Shown here: in pieces, positions 43,028 through 52,715 of the stretch
Layout of the letters: the number at the start of each line of letters is the position of its first letter
How positions within the stretch are numbered: the stretch's first letter is position 1
Assembly (NCBI GenBank): GCA_016713535.1
Contig: JADJOY010000009.1
Coordinates: 305,487 to 369,486 of the forward strand
Length of the DNA stretch: 64,000 nucleotides
From: Deltaproteobacteria bacterium
GTDB taxonomy: Bacteria > JADJOY01
Direction: 5' to 3'
The notes under the pieces: generated by a model
Told to the model about the DNA's origin: nothing
The model's database searches: none
What the model saw: only the letters and a program-made list of their open reading frames with translations
Made by a program: the position numbers and the translations under genes

Positions 43028-45521
43028 CGCCAGTAGAGCTCGGCCGCCTCGGGGTTCTTGTCGATGTCGGTCCAGTCGAGCCGCGACGAGAGCGCGGTCA
43101 GCTCGTTCTCGGGCCCGGGGTAGACCACGTCCGGGAAGCGCCGCACCTCGCGGGTGAAGGGAGTGGTGTCGGCGCGCGCGGTGAACACGTCGTACAGGCC
43201 GGTCGCCTTGGCGTCCCAGCGGTGCATCGGCGCCGAGCCCAGGATCAGCTCGATGGTCTTGTGGATGTTGGGCATCGAGTACTGGACGCTCGAGGTGTAG
43301 TTGCGCTTCACCCACGGACCGATCGCCACCATCGGGCAGCGGTGCTTCTCGACGTGGTCGTAGCCGCTCTGCGAGTCGTCCTCGACGATGAAGACGAGCG
43401 AGCTCTCCCACACCGGGCTGTGGGCGATGGTGTCGAGCACGATCCCGACCGCGTCGTCGTTGTCGGCCACCCACGACTCGGGGACGAGCTGGCCCACCGA
43501 GAGCCCGAAGGCGTGGTTGTTGGGCAGGAAGATCCACGAGAAGGCCGGCACGGTGCCGTTCGCGACGCTCGCCCCGAACTCCTTCTGGAAGAGCACGGCG
43601 CGGTCGTGGTCCTTGAACTTCGCGTCGAGCAGGAACGGATAGTCGAGGAGGATGTTGCCGCGGTAGCGGTTCAAGAGCCCGAGGCCGAAGTTCTCGGCGC
43701 CGCCGAAGCCGTAGGCGTGGATCCCCTGCTCGATGAGGTGCGGCATGAAGAAGCGCGACTCGGGGATCGTGCCCGGCGTCAGGCTCACCGCGGGGTCCGG
43801 AAAGCCGAAGCCCGCGTAGCCCAGGATCCAGACCTTTTCCACCCAGTCGGGCTCGATCCCCGCGGCCGCCCACTGGTGGCCGTCGATCGAGCTCTCGGCG
43901 TCGCAGTAGAAGTTGTCGAAGAGCGTGAACTCGCGGGCGAGCTTGCGCTGGTTGGGGATCACGTCCTCGCCCCACAGCGTGTAGCTCGGCTCGCCGTCGC
44001 CCTTGCCGAGGTCGCCGTAGGCCGAGTCGTACGAGAAGTTCTCCTTGATGATGAAGAACACGTGGCGGATGGGCGAGCGGCCCGCCGCGTCCGGGCTCGG
44101 CAGCGCGGTGTCGTTGCCGCCCGAGAGGTCGAAGTAGCGCGACTGGCGGTCGTTGTTCTCGGCGACGATCGCCGTGAGCTCGGCGAGGCGCTCGCCGCTC
44201 GGCACCGGCGTCTTCAGGATCGACGCGAAGAGCTGGCGGCCGACGGGGTCGTTGCGGGTGAGGACGTTCGGGCCGACGTCGTCGGTGCGCGGCCCGTCGC
44301 CGCGCCCCTTGCCGTTCAGCACGTAGAGCGTCTTCGCGTCGCGCGAGAGCGCCACGTCGGTCGGGTACCACTCGGTGGGGATCGAGCCGCGGACCGTACC
44401 GGTGGCGAGGTCGACCACCGCGACCAGGTTCTCGCCGGCGCCCGCGACGTAGAGCGTCTTCGCGTCCGGCGCGAGCGTCAGGAGGGTGGGATAGATGCCC
44501 TTGAGCGCGCCCGCGTCGCCGAGCAGCGAGATGCGCCGCTTCACCGCGAGCGTCACGGCGTCGATCTCGATCACCTCGTCGGTCTTGTTGCACGCGACGT
44601 AGAGGCTCCGCCCGTCGGGCGCGAGCACCATCCCTTCGGGGGCGAGCCCGACGTGGATCGCACCGATCGTCGTGCCGCGCTCGACGTCGAGCGCGGTCAC
44701 GGTGTCGCCGTTCGCCGGCTGCGGGACGGTCGAGATGTTGGCCGCGAAGAGCCGCCGGCCGTCGGGCGTGAGCGCCAGCGTGTAGGGCTCGTGGCCGGCC
44801 TCGATGTCGAGCTGGGCGCCGCTCGAGAGGTCGAGCCGCGCGACCTTCGACTGCTGGAAGCAGCTCGTGTAGAGCCGCTTCTCGTCGGGCGCGAGCACGA
44901 TGTCCGTCGTGTAGCAGTCGTGGAGCTCCCAAAGCCGGTCGAACGTGACGCGGCCGTCCGCGCCGAAGCGGTAGCGCTGGATGGTGCGGTCGTAGCCGCC
45001 GGCCACGTAGAGCAGCGAGCCCGCGGCGTCCCAGCGCAGCCCGAGGTGCATCGAGCGGCGCTGCATGCCGACCTCCTGCACCACCTTCATCGCATCGAGG
45101 TCGACGATGCGCAGCCGCTCTTCTTTGTTGTCGTGGTCCTCGGGATTGCGGATCGTGCCGAAGCCGTTCTCGTTCACCGCGGCAAAGCGCCCGCCGGGAT
45201 GGAGCGCGAGGCGCGTCGCGAAGGTGCCGAGGCGGATCGACGGCGCCACCGGCCGGATCAGCCGCCCGTTGACCAGGATGTTCTCGTCGACGCCGTCGGC
45301 GGTGGGCCGGCTGAGCGCGAAGTCATGCACCACCGGCAGCCGCGCCGCGGCGCAGCGCCCGCTCGCGCACACGTTCTCGCCCGCGCAGTCCGCCGCCGCC
45401 TGGCAGCGCGGCGCGCCGTTGTCGCAGCCGGGGACGCCAGCGCCGCGAGCGCCAGCGAGCCGAACGCGAGCAGCCGCCAAGCCGCCAGCCACGTGTCTCC
45501 GATCGTCGTCCGAAGGTCCAT
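42889..45521 (-). CDS. YVTN-type beta-propeller + phosphoesterase-family lipoprotein, frameshifted at the lipobox
   Basis: The start at 45521 encodes MDLRTTIGDTWLAAW with L-L-A-F-G-S-L-A-L-A-A-L-A, a lipoprotein-type signal; phase is lost near 45,435, after which C-D-N-G-A-P-R-C-Q-A-A-A-D-C begins the mature protein one frame over. One missing base places Cys directly after the signal. Residues ~70-430 are a YVTN/YncE-like propeller (L-A-P-D-A-K-T-L-Y-V-A-G-A-G-E-N). From ~480 the phosphoesterase (PF04185) domain starts with H-V-F-F-I-I-K-E-N-F-S-Y-D and includes F-D-N-F-Y-C-D-A-E, D-D-S-Q-S-G-Y-D-H-V-E-K-H-R. These hydrolyse phosphate esters such as phospholipids. About 870 residues; outer-surface localisation inferred. 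Confidence 0.85.
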
Positions 45522-45803
45522 TTTTCCCCACGTCCGCTCGCCGCGCGGGGCGCGCACCCGAGCGCGCACGGCGCGCGCGGCGATCCGTGCCCGGAATCCC
45601 ATCATGCCCCGGTGACACCCCGGTGAACGAGCGTTGATCGACGGAGCCCGCTCGGTCGAGGGTCGAGCGGGTGACGGAACCGAAGTGCACCTCGGCCGCT
45701 GGCCCGGCGTGCGTGCCGGCTCGCGTCGCCGAGCCAGCGAGCGGGCTACCTGGTGGGTACTCCGAACTTCACAAGTCGCCAGTGAATTTCAATACATCAC
45801 GCC
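45522..45803. other. intergenic region, AT-richer towards 45,800
   Basis: No supported gene. The stretch after 45,760 is one of the few AT-rich places in the window and leads into the terminator-like hairpin. Confidence 0.5.
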
Positions 45804-45838
45804 ATTTAAAAACTTCACTTTGCGCCATTGAAAAGTGA
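45804..45838 (-). terminator. weak rho-independent terminator
   Basis: On the minus strand TCACTTT (45838-45832) pairs with AAAGTGA (45821-45815) across a 10-nt loop and is followed by AGTTTTTAAA. Stem is AT-rich and short. It lies ~80 bp after the PAS-like gene at 45916. Confidence 0.4.
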
Positions 45839-45915
45839 CGCAAATAGCTTGCAGCGTGCTGTCATTCTGCCCGAGAGACGGGCGAGAAAGCGCTCTCGAG
45901 CCGCAGAATCGCGGC

Positions 45916-46494
45916 TCACAGCCGTTTTCGGTCCGTGGGTGGCGTGCTTCGACCGTCCGGCAGCATTCGCAGGCAGGGCTCGCAGACGCCGTAGATCACG
46001 CGGATCGCGCCGCTGGGCTCCGGGAGCGCGCGCAGCTCGTCGGCGTCGGGTTCGCTCCAGCGGCTGCCGCGACCGACCCGTCCGCAGATGCTGCAACGCC
46101 GGCTCGAGGCGCCGCCGACGCGCAGGTGCGGCTCGAAGTGCACCGGGCGGTCGCGCGGCTCGCTCCGCAGCAGGGCATGCTCGACGCGCACCGCGCCGTG
46201 TTCTTCGGAGACGATCCGCATCGCCATGTGCCGGCGCTCGTCGGGCGAGTCGCAGCGGTACGGCCGCTCGACCTCGCCGCGCGACATCCGCGCGTGGCCG
46301 AGCAGCGTGCGCAGCCACATGCGGGTGGTGTCGCCCGACACGAACTCCCACAGCGGACGCCCACGGACGCGCTCCCAGCAGCACGTCTCCCCGCCGTTGG
46401 TGAGCGCGAACGTGTCCCACGAGTCCGAAACCCGAACGACGTGATCCGAGGCATCCAGCCAGTAGACGGTGGCGAACCCGGTGCCCACGCTCAC
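45916..46494 (-). CDS. PAS-like protein with C-terminal zinc-ribbon-type cysteines
   Basis: 192 residues from a GTG at 46494 with GGGAGG just upstream. The N-terminal ~110 residues look like a PAS-related sensor domain: V-Y-W-L-D-A-S-D-H-V-V-R-V-S-D-S-W-D-T-F, W-E-R-V-R-G-R-P-L-W-E-F-V-S-G-D-T-T-R-M-W. Four cysteines follow as C-S-I-C-G-R-V ... V-C-E-P-C-L-R-M-L, a plausible zinc ribbon. No output domain, so it may bind another signalling protein. Adjacent to and co-directional with the YkgJ gene (34 bp gap). Confidence 0.7.
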   Translation of the reverse strand: MSVGTGFATVYWLDASDHVVRVSDSWDTFALTNGGETCCWERVRGRPLWEFVSGDTTRMWLRTLLGHARMSRGEVERPYRCDSPDERRHMAMRIVSEEHGAVRVEHALLRSEPRDRPVHFEPHLRVGGASSRRCSICGRVGRGSRWSEPDADELRALPEPSGAIRVIYGVCEPCLRMLPDGRSTPPTDRKRL

Positions 46495-46528
46495 CTCCCG
46501 GCCCGCCGTCCGAGGCGGACCTCCTCGC

Positions 46529-47263
46529 TCACTCGACCGCCGCCGCCGCGAACACCGCCTCGCCCGCCCGCCACCGCGCTTCGGCGTCCGGCGTGTCGAG
46601 GGCGATCCGGATCGCGGCCGTCATCTCCAGGCGCGCGCCGTCGAGGCGGTGCTCGGCGATGCCGTCGCCGAGCCCGGCCGCCACGGCCCGGGTCACCTCC
46701 CACTGGACGTTCTCGATCTCCAGGTGGCCCCCGCGCGGCTGCTCGTGCTCGGCCTTGCAGCGCTCCAGGTCGAGCGAGTTCCAGCTCCGGCAACGCAAGG
46801 GCCGTGCCGGGTGCACCGAGCACGAGAAGTCGACCATCAGCGCGCACGGCAGCCGGGTGTCGGCGCGCGCCTCGCGGCTCAGGCCACGGGTGCGCTCGTG
46901 GAGGGCGGCGACCCGGGCGCGGGCTCGCTCGAGCTCGTCTGGACGCAGACTTTTCCGCAAATAATCCGCGACGTGCAGCGCCTCGGCGGCGCTCACCACG
47001 ACCTGCACGTGGCAACACCAGCCGCACCCGGCCTGACACGCGATGCGCTCGTGGAGGCGACTCTCGCCCCGCATCGCGTCGGTGAGCTGGGTGGCGAACT
47101 CGGCGGCACCGCCGAGCAACGCTTCCAGGGAGACTGCGTCGCGATTGGGTGCCAGCGCCTCGGCAGCGGTGCGTCGCTCCGCCGATCGAATGAAACCGGC
47201 GAGTCCCGACGTCGAATCCGGAGCCTCGGACTCGTGCAAGGGAGGGCGCTCGGCGGGGCTCAT
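46529..47263 (-). CDS. YkgJ-family cysteine cluster protein
   Basis: 244 residues from ATG 47263. YkgJ family metal-binding cysteines: C-Q-A-G-C-G-W-C-C-H near 75-84, then C-A-L-M, C-S-V-H-P-A-R-P-L-R-C-R near 140-152. The cluster probably binds zinc or an Fe-S centre. The role of the family is unknown. A 90-residue C-terminal helical region without cysteines follows. Starts divergently from the S9 peptidase gene (125 bp shared upstream). Likely in one transcript with the PAS-like gene downstream. Confidence 0.88.
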   Translation of the reverse strand: MSPAERPPLHESEAPDSTSGLAGFIRSAERRTAAEALAPNRDAVSLEALLGGAAEFATQLTDAMRGESRLHERIACQAGCGWCCHVQVVVSAAEALHVADYLRKSLRPDELERARARVAALHERTRGLSREARADTRLPCALMVDFSCSVHPARPLRCRSWNSLDLERCKAEHEQPRGGHLEIENVQWEVTRAVAAGLGDGIAEHRLDGARLEMTAAIRIALDTPDAEARWRAGEAVFAAAAVE

Positions 47264-47388
47264 GGCGGGGGCGGGGCGCGGCGGCGGAGCGCGGGGCGGT
47301 CCGATCGCGCGCGCCGCTCGGATCGGCTAGCTTCGGGGGCCGTGCTCGAGAATCGTGCACCAGGATTCGACTGGAAGGGAGGGGGAAC

Positions 47389-49519
47389 GTGAAGCGACTC
47401 GCGCTCGGTCTCGGTCTCGTCCTCGCGCTCGCCACGGCGTGCGCTCGTCCCACCCCGCCGCCGATGCCGGCCGAGCCGGCCCCCGGGCCCGCGCCCAAGC
47501 CCGCACCCGACGCCACCCCGCTGATCCCGCGCGACGTGCTGTTCGGGAACCCCGACCGCGCCTTCCCGCAGCTCAGTCCGGACGGTAAGTCGCTCGCGTT
47601 CGTGGCGCCCGAGAACGGCGTGCTGAACGTGTGGGTGGCGCCGGTCGGCAAGCTCGACGAGGCGAAGGCGGTGACCCACGACCGCGGCCGCGGCGTCACC
47701 CACTATTTCTGGGCCTACACCAACAAGCACATCCTCTACCTCCAGGACCAAAACGGCGACGAGAACGACAAGGCGTTCGTCGTCGACCTCGCGAGCGGCG
47801 TGGTGAAGGTGCTGACGCCGTTCGATCAGATCGTCGGTCCGGACGGCAAGCCGCTCACCGGCCCCGACGGCAAGCCACTGCGGCCGAAGGCGCAGATCGT
47901 CGAGGTCAGCCCCAAGCACCCCGGCGAGATCGTGATCGGTCTCAACAACCGCAACCCGATGTTCCACGACCTCTACCGGGTCGACATCAAGAGCGGTGCA
48001 CTCAGGCGGATCCTGGTCAACGACGAGTTCGCGGGCCTGATCACCGACCGCGAGCTGCGCGCGCGCTTCGGCACGCGGACCTTGCCGGACGGCGGCTACG
48101 AGCTGGTCCAGCTCGGCGGCTCCAAGCCCAAGGTGCTGGCGAAGGTCGACCTCGGGGAGGACGAGATCACCACCCACCCGATCACGCTCGACGCGGCGGG
48201 CCGCACGCTCTACTTCCAGGACAGCCGCGGCCGCGACACCGCGGCGCTCACCGCGATCGACCTCGCCTCCGGCAAGACCAAGGTGCTGGCCGAGCAGGCG
48301 GGGGCCGACCTGAGCGAGGTGCTCGTCCATCCGGCGCGGCTCACGGTGCAGGCCGTCGGCTTCGAGCGCGAGCGGCTGAGCTGGCGCTCGATCGACCCGG
48401 TGGTGGCCGACGACGTGACGGCGCTCGGCGCGATCGGTGACGGCGACTGGCGCGTGATCAGCCGCTCGCTCGACGACACGCGCTGGGTCGTGGCGTTCGA
48501 GGTCGACGACGGCCCGCGCCGCTTCTACCTCTACGAGCGCACCAGCCGGAAGCCGGTCTTCCTCTTCGCCAACCGCCCCAAGCTGGCGGAGGTGAAGCTC
48601 TCAAGCGCCACCCGTCACGATCCCGAGCCGCGACGGCCTCGAGCTGGTCAGCTACTACACGCTGCCGCCGGCCGCCGATCCCGCGAACACCGGGAAGCCG
48701 GCGCGCCCCCTGCCGATGGTGCTGTGGGTCCACGGCGGCCCGTGGTACCGCGACTCGTGGGGCTACGAGCCCGTCCACCAGTGGCTCGCGAACCGCGGCT
48801 ACGCGGTGCTGAGCGTGAATTACCGCGGCTCGACGGGCTTCGGGAAGGCGTTCGTGAACGCGGGCAACCGCGAGTGGGCCGGCAAGATGCACGACGACCT
48901 CCTCGACGCCTTCGAGTGGGCGGTGAAGCAGGGCATCGCCGACCGCGACGAGACGTGCATCGCGGGCGGCAGCTACGGCGGCTTCGCGACGCTGGTCGGC
49001 CTGACGTTCACGCCCAAGACCTTCGCGTGCGGAGTCGACCTGGTCGGTCCGTCGAACCTGGTCACCTTCATGAAGGCGATCCCGCCCTACTGGAAGCCGT
49101 TCGTCGAGCAGATGCGCAAGCGCGTCGGCGACGAGCACACCGAGGAGGGGCAGGCGTTCCTGATGAGCCGCTCGCCGATCGCGAAGGTGGACGCGATCGA
49201 GCGCCCGCTGCTCATCGCGCAGGGCGCCAACGACCCGCGCGTGAAGCAGGCCGAGGCCGACCAGATCGTGACCGCGATGCTCGGCAAGAAGATCCCGGTG
49301 ACGTACCTGCTCTATCCGGACGAGGGCCACGGCTTCGCGCGGCCCGAGAACAACCTGTCCTTCTTCGCGGTGATGGAGGCGTTCCTGGCCAAGCACCTCG
49401 GCGGGCGCTACGAGCCGATCGGCAAGGCGTTCGAGGGCTCCTCGGTGGAGGTGCGCGAGGGCGCCAAGCTGGTGCCGGGGCTCGCCGACATCCGCACCGC
49501 GAAGCCCACCGCGGACTGA
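47389..49519 (+). CDS. S9-family prolyl oligopeptidase-like lipoprotein, one frameshift
   Basis: Start GTG 47389 after GGAAGGGAGGGGG. Signal K-R-L-A-L-G-L-G-L-V-L-A-L-A-T-A-C with a lipobox-like A-T-A-C and a Pro-rich spacer. Residues ~55-400 form a beta-propeller (F-P-Q-L-S-P-D-G-K-S-L-A-F-V). Near 48,600-48,607 the frame shifts; the rest continues one frame over: V-T-I-P-S-R-D-G-L-E, H-G-G-P-W, nucleophile G-G-S-Y-G-G-F, Asp in G-A-N-D-P-R-V and His in D-E-G-H-G-F-A-R-P. The catalytic triad is thus complete after repairing one base, giving ~710 residues. Expected periplasmic or outer-membrane peptidase. Ends 16 bp before the PGPGW gene. Confidence 0.88.
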
Positions 49520-49535
49520 GGGCGGCGCGAGGGCG

Positions 49536-49951
49536 ATGATCGCCTCGCTACCCGTGCCGGCGGAGTGGATGATGGGGCTCGCGCTGCTCTCGCTCGCGAT
49601 GCTGGTGGTGAGCCCGCTGGTGCTCGCGCTGGTGGTGACGTGGCTCCCCGCGGACTACTTCGTGACTGGCGAGCCGCCGGTGGGGAGCTTCGCGGGCCGC
49701 CACCCGGCGGTGCGGGTGCTCTTCCACGTCGGCAAGAACGCGGCCGGCGCGCTGCTCGTGCTCGCGGGGCTGGTGATGCTGGTGACGCCGGGGCAGGGAG
49801 TGCTCACGGTGCTCGCCGGGCTGATGCTCCTCGACCTGCCCGGCAAGCGCGCGATCGAGCTCCGGATCGTGCGCACCCCCGGGTGTTCCGCGCCATCAAC
49901 CGCTTGCGCGCCCGCGCCCACCACCCGCCCCTCGAGCTGCCGCCGGCGTAG
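49536..49951 (+). CDS. PGPGW-type small membrane protein, frameshifted at the 3' end
   Basis: Starts at ATG 49536. Two to three membrane helices: M-G-L-A-L-L-S-L-A-M-L-V-V-S-P-L-V-L-A-L and A-A-G-A-L-L-V-L-A-G-L-V-M. The PGPGW-like core is V-T-P-G-Q-G-V-L-T-V-L-A-G-L-M-L-L-D-L-P-G. Near 49,880 (CCCCCGGGTG) one G appears missing: the correct tail R-T-P-G-V-F-R-A-I-N-R-L-R-A-R-A-H-H-P-P-L-E-L stops at 49951. Repaired length ~138. Function unknown. Confidence 0.8.
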
Positions 49952-49973
49952 GCGCGCGCGCCGATCGGTGCGT

Positions 49974-50335
49974 GGAGCGTCGGTGCTCCGTCACCGACCC
50001 AGTCGAGCGCTCGCCGGCGGATCCGTGGGAGGGGCACGCGTCGCGCGCCCGGCGAGACGCGCTCGGCGCCAGCATCGGCGCTCACGTGGGTTCCCGTACG
50101 AACCCGATCGCCCCCGCGTGACCCATGGGCGCTAGGGGAGGCGAGCCGCGCACCCCAACGATGGGCCTGGAGGGCCGCGATCCTTCGCGGCCGCGGAGCG
50201 GCGGAGGTCGGCGGGTCCCTCGGCCGGCACGCGCGAGCCTCGGCGGCTGCGAGGGACCGCAGCCCTCCACGGCCCCCCGACCGGCTGGTTTCAGGGCCGA
50301 CAGGCCCCCCGCGGACCGCGGAACCGTAGGGCGAC
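49974..50335. repeat. cluster of hairpin repeats incl. a pseudoknot-type unit
   Basis: 49974-49999 is GGAGC-GTCGGTG-CTCCGT-CACCGAC, where GGAGC/GCTCC and GTCGGTG/CACCGAC interleave. A GGGGCACGCGTCGCGCGCCC unit follows near 50033. GGCCGCGA-TCCT-TCGCGGCC lies near 50173-50192 and GGCTGCG-AGGGAC-CGCAGCC near 50245-50264, i.e. the outer hairpins of the 87-bp module. No gene in this ~400-bp gap. Confidence 0.85.
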
Positions 50336-50348
50336 CGCCGCCCGCCGA

Positions 50349-51791
50349 TCACTGCTCCTTGGTGACGAGCTTGCTGTACTCGGCGAGCCAGTAGGCCGCG
50401 AGGTAGTCGACGCCCGGGTTCACGTAGCGCGGGTCGTCGTTGCCGCACGCGTCGATCTGGAACGGGCTGCGCTGCCACAGGAAGTCGGTGGTGCACTGCT
50501 GATCGACGGGGAACGCCTCGAGCGCCTGCGGCCGCACCTCGCCCATCAGCTCGATCAGGATCGGGATCTGCTGCTGGAGGTCGTACCACTGCTGCGACAC
50601 CGGATCGATCGTGTAGCTCGAGGGATCCTTGGCGGGCAGGAAGTAGCGCGAGTTGGGTGCGGCGCGGAAGCGCGTGAGGTCGTCTTCGAGCTGGTCCTGG
50701 TAGGGATCGCTCGGCGCACCCGGCGTCCAGCCTCCCTGGCTCATGTAGATGCCGGTGAACCACGCGTTGTGCGAGAGCCGCGTGTAGTCGTGGACCGAGC
50801 TGTTGAAGTAGCCGAGGAACCACTGGTAGTCGGCGTCGCCGAAGTACACCTTCCCGAGGCGCAGGATCGTGTACCAGATCTGGTGCCCGAGGTTGTTCGA
50901 GTAGTACTGGCTGTAGCGGTTGAAGATGTCGATGCCGGCGAGCTCGAAGCCGGCGCGCGCCGTCCCCGACCAGGTTCTTGACCTGCTGGGCGCTCGCGCG
51001 TCGCCGCTCACGTGGTAGGCGACGAGCGAGAACGCGAGCTGCAGCGACGGCAGCATGTTGGGCGCCACCGAGCTGGGCAGCCCGTCCTCGCGGATGATCG
51101 TCCAGTTGTTGTCGACGAGCATGTTGAAGACTTCGAGGACGTCGGCGGTGATCAGCGCCCTGGTGGGGGCGTCGTCGATCATGTCGTAGGCGGTCGCCAT
51201 GCCGAGCAGCCAGCCGGTGTACTGGTCGCGGCTGGTCTCGCCGTTCCAGAAGTCGCCGGCGTACGGACCGGTCTCGACGTGGTGGCAGCGCTCCTGCGTC
51301 TCGCACCACGCGTCGCCCTGGTAGACGGTCGAGGTGGCCTGCGTGCCCCAGTAGCGGGCGATGTAGCCGGGGGCGCCGGTGACGTGCAGGTGGCCGCTGA
51401 GGGTGCCGACCATGCGGATGACGTTGGCGCGGGCCTGCCGGTCGCCGGTCACGTGGTAGCGGAACGCCTGGCTGGCCAGGTAGGTGCCGGTCCAGATGGT
51501 GCTGTCGCCATACTCGGCGATGAAGCCGAAGCTGGTGCGCGCCGGGTCGTTGAAGAAGGCGGTGATGGTGCCGCCGTGGTCGGGCTGGTGCCAGGCCTCG
51601 TGCCACGCGTCGTAGGACTCGGCCTTGGCGCGCAGCGGGCCGGCGGCGACCGACTCGTCGTAGGTCACGGGCTCGACGTTCGACTGCGGCCACGGCGCGA
51701 CGTAGTCGTCGGGCTGGCACTCCTCGGCGCCCATCGTGAAGACGGCGGCGAGGAGCAGGAGCGGAAGTGTGGCGAAGCGGCGGGCCTTCAT
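50349..51791 (-). CDS. secreted protein of unknown function (Trp/Tyr-rich, possibly alpha-toroid)
   Basis: 480 residues from ATG 51791. Signal peptide M-K-A-R-R-F-A-T-L-P-L-L-L-L-A-A-V-F-T-M-G-A. The mature chain is rich in Trp, Tyr, Gln and Asp, with regular aromatic helices such as W-H-E-A-W-H-Q-P-D-H-G-G, S-R-D-Q-Y-T-G-W-L-L-G-M-A-T-A-Y and F-L-G-Y-F-N-S-S-V-H-D-Y-T, which recall (alpha/alpha) toroid glycan-active proteins, but no catalytic motif is identified. Between ~50,950 and 50,995 two opposite indels garble ~14 residues; the alternative frame reads A-Q-Q-V-K-N-L-V-G-D-G, which fits better. Several cysteines suggest disulphides. Confidence 0.75.
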   Translation of the reverse strand: MKARRFATLPLLLLAAVFTMGAEECQPDDYVAPWPQSNVEPVTYDESVAAGPLRAKAESYDAWHEAWHQPDHGGTITAFFNDPARTSFGFIAEYGDSTIWTGTYLASQAFRYHVTGDRQARANVIRMVGTLSGHLHVTGAPGYIARYWGTQATSTVYQGDAWCETQERCHHVETGPYAGDFWNGETSRDQYTGWLLGMATAYDMIDDAPTRALITADVLEVFNMLVDNNWTIIREDGLPSSVAPNMLPSLQLAFSLVAYHVSGDARAPSRSRTWSGTARAGFELAGIDIFNRYSQYYSNNLGHQIWYTILRLGKVYFGDADYQWFLGYFNSSVHDYTRLSHNAWFTGIYMSQGGWTPGAPSDPYQDQLEDDLTRFRAAPNSRYFLPAKDPSSYTIDPVSQQWYDLQQQIPILIELMGEVRPQALEAFPVDQQCTTDFLWQRSPFQIDACGNDDPRYVNPGVDYLAAYWLAEYSKLVTKEQ

Positions 51792-51900
51792 CGGGGCGAC
51801 CTCGGGCGCCGCGCGCTCGAGGCGCGCGCGCGGGGGAGCGGAGCGAGTTGTGTCGACCCGAACATCGTCCCACGCGCGTGGAAAGCGGCGCAAACGAGCG

Positions 51901-51981
51901 GCGGGGGCACGGAGGCCCCCGCCCTACGAAACCCTCCCGCCGGCGCCTGGTCGTAGCGGCGGGGGTTCCATCCCCCGCCGC
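51901..51981. repeat. two perfect hairpins with ACGGAG and TTCCAT loops
   Basis: GCGGGGGC-ACGGAG-GCCCCCGC at 51901-51922, then CCTACGA, and GCGGCGGGGG-TTCCAT-CCCCCGCCGC at 51956-51981. They lie between two minus-strand genes, the second hairpin 6 bp beyond the stop of the cysteine-rich gene. Confidence 0.9.
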
Positions 51982-51987
51982 AGGGCT

Positions 51988-52431
51988 TCAACCGAATTTC
52001 CACTCGGCGAGGCAGGGGAGCTGACCGTCGTCGCGCATCTCCTCGCCTTCGTCGTAGTCGCGCGGCACCACCCGGCAAACCTCGGGCTTGAGCCCGGTGA
52101 AGTGCAGGCCGCAGCCGCGCCCCTCGGGGCGGAGGAAGACGCAGCCGCGCGGGCCGACCGCGGTGCGGTAGAGCAGGTCGCCCTCGTCGTCCGGCTCGGG
52201 CCCGGTGAACTGCTCGGCGGTCGCGTGGCCCGCGCCGAGCAGGGCGTCGCGCTCGGCGGGCCACACGTCCGCGCCGTGGCTGCAGCAGTCCTGCGAGCAC
52301 GGATAGGTCATGCAGTCGGGCGACGCGAGCACCGGGCGGTGGATCAAGTCGGCGTGGGCGTGGTTGGGCAGGCGCGCCGCGGTGGCGCTCGGCGGGATGC
52401 GGCCCTGGGCGGGCTCGTTGGAGTCGGACAT
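51988..52431 (-). CDS. small cysteine-rich YkgJ/DUF3109-like protein
   Basis: 147 residues from ATG 52431. Metal-cluster cysteines: C-M-T-Y-P-C-S-Q-D-C-C-S-H-G near 54-67, C-V-F-L, G-C-G-L-H near 110-120 and E-V-C-R-V-V-P near 128, then a final C-L-A-E-W. The order (C-x4-C-x3-C-C, then C ... C ... C) resembles YkgJ/DUF3109 zinc- or iron-binding proteins. The upstream frame extension consists of repeat DNA. Function unknown. Confidence 0.75.
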   Translation of the reverse strand: MSDSNEPAQGRIPPSATAARLPNHAHADLIHRPVLASPDCMTYPCSQDCCSHGADVWPAERDALLGAGHATAEQFTGPEPDDEGDLLYRTAVGPRGCVFLRPEGRGCGLHFTGLKPEVCRVVPRDYDEGEEMRDDGQLPCLAEWKFG

Positions 52432-52509
52432 GGGGCCTCTCGGACGTGGCTGGCTCGCGGCGGCGCCGCGCTGGCCGCGCAACATAGGTGACCGGCGCGC
52501 GCTGGCAAG

Positions 52510-52650
52510 CACGCCGCGCGACCGGCGGAGCGTCGGTGCTCCGTCACCGACCGGACCGACGTTTCCTGGCGGCCGACGGAGCGGCCGCGCTCCCGCCGTT
52601 CCATGCCGTCCGATCGGCTGGAGCGTCGGTGCTCCGATCACCGACCCGGA
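52510..52650. repeat. two pseudoknot-type repeat units and a CGGAG-loop hairpin
   Basis: 52526-52550 and 52620-52645 both read GGAGC-GTCGGTG-CTCC-N-CACCGAC, the second with GA inserted before TCACC. Between them GGCGGCCGAC-GGAGCGGCCGCGCTCC forms imperfect stems. No gene. Confidence 0.85.
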
Positions 52651-52691
52651 CGGCCGCGGCAGCCCGGCGACGCCGCTTGACTCGCGCGATG

Positions 52692-52709
52692 CGTAAGTAG
52701 ATACTTACG
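52692..52709. promoter_or_regulatory. perfect palindromic operator for the ArsR-type regulator
   Basis: CGTAAGTA-GA-TACTTACG is an 8+8 perfect inverted repeat, AT-rich in a GC-rich background, ending 6 bp before the regulator's ATG. Similar spaced GTAAGTA palindromes are typical targets of ArsR-type dimers, so autorepression is likely. There is no room for a Shine-Dalgarno sequence between operator and ATG, suggesting a leaderless or very short mRNA leader. Confidence 0.75.
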
Positions 52710-52715
52710 TAATTC

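Noticed and set aside
42808-45615. A 935-residue plus-strand frame opposite the phosphoesterase gene (and similar long ones opposite the PBP and GH31 genes)
   Set aside because: Antisense frames caused by GC-rich third codon positions; low-complexity His/Arg/Val-rich composition with no motif, while the minus strand has clear domains.
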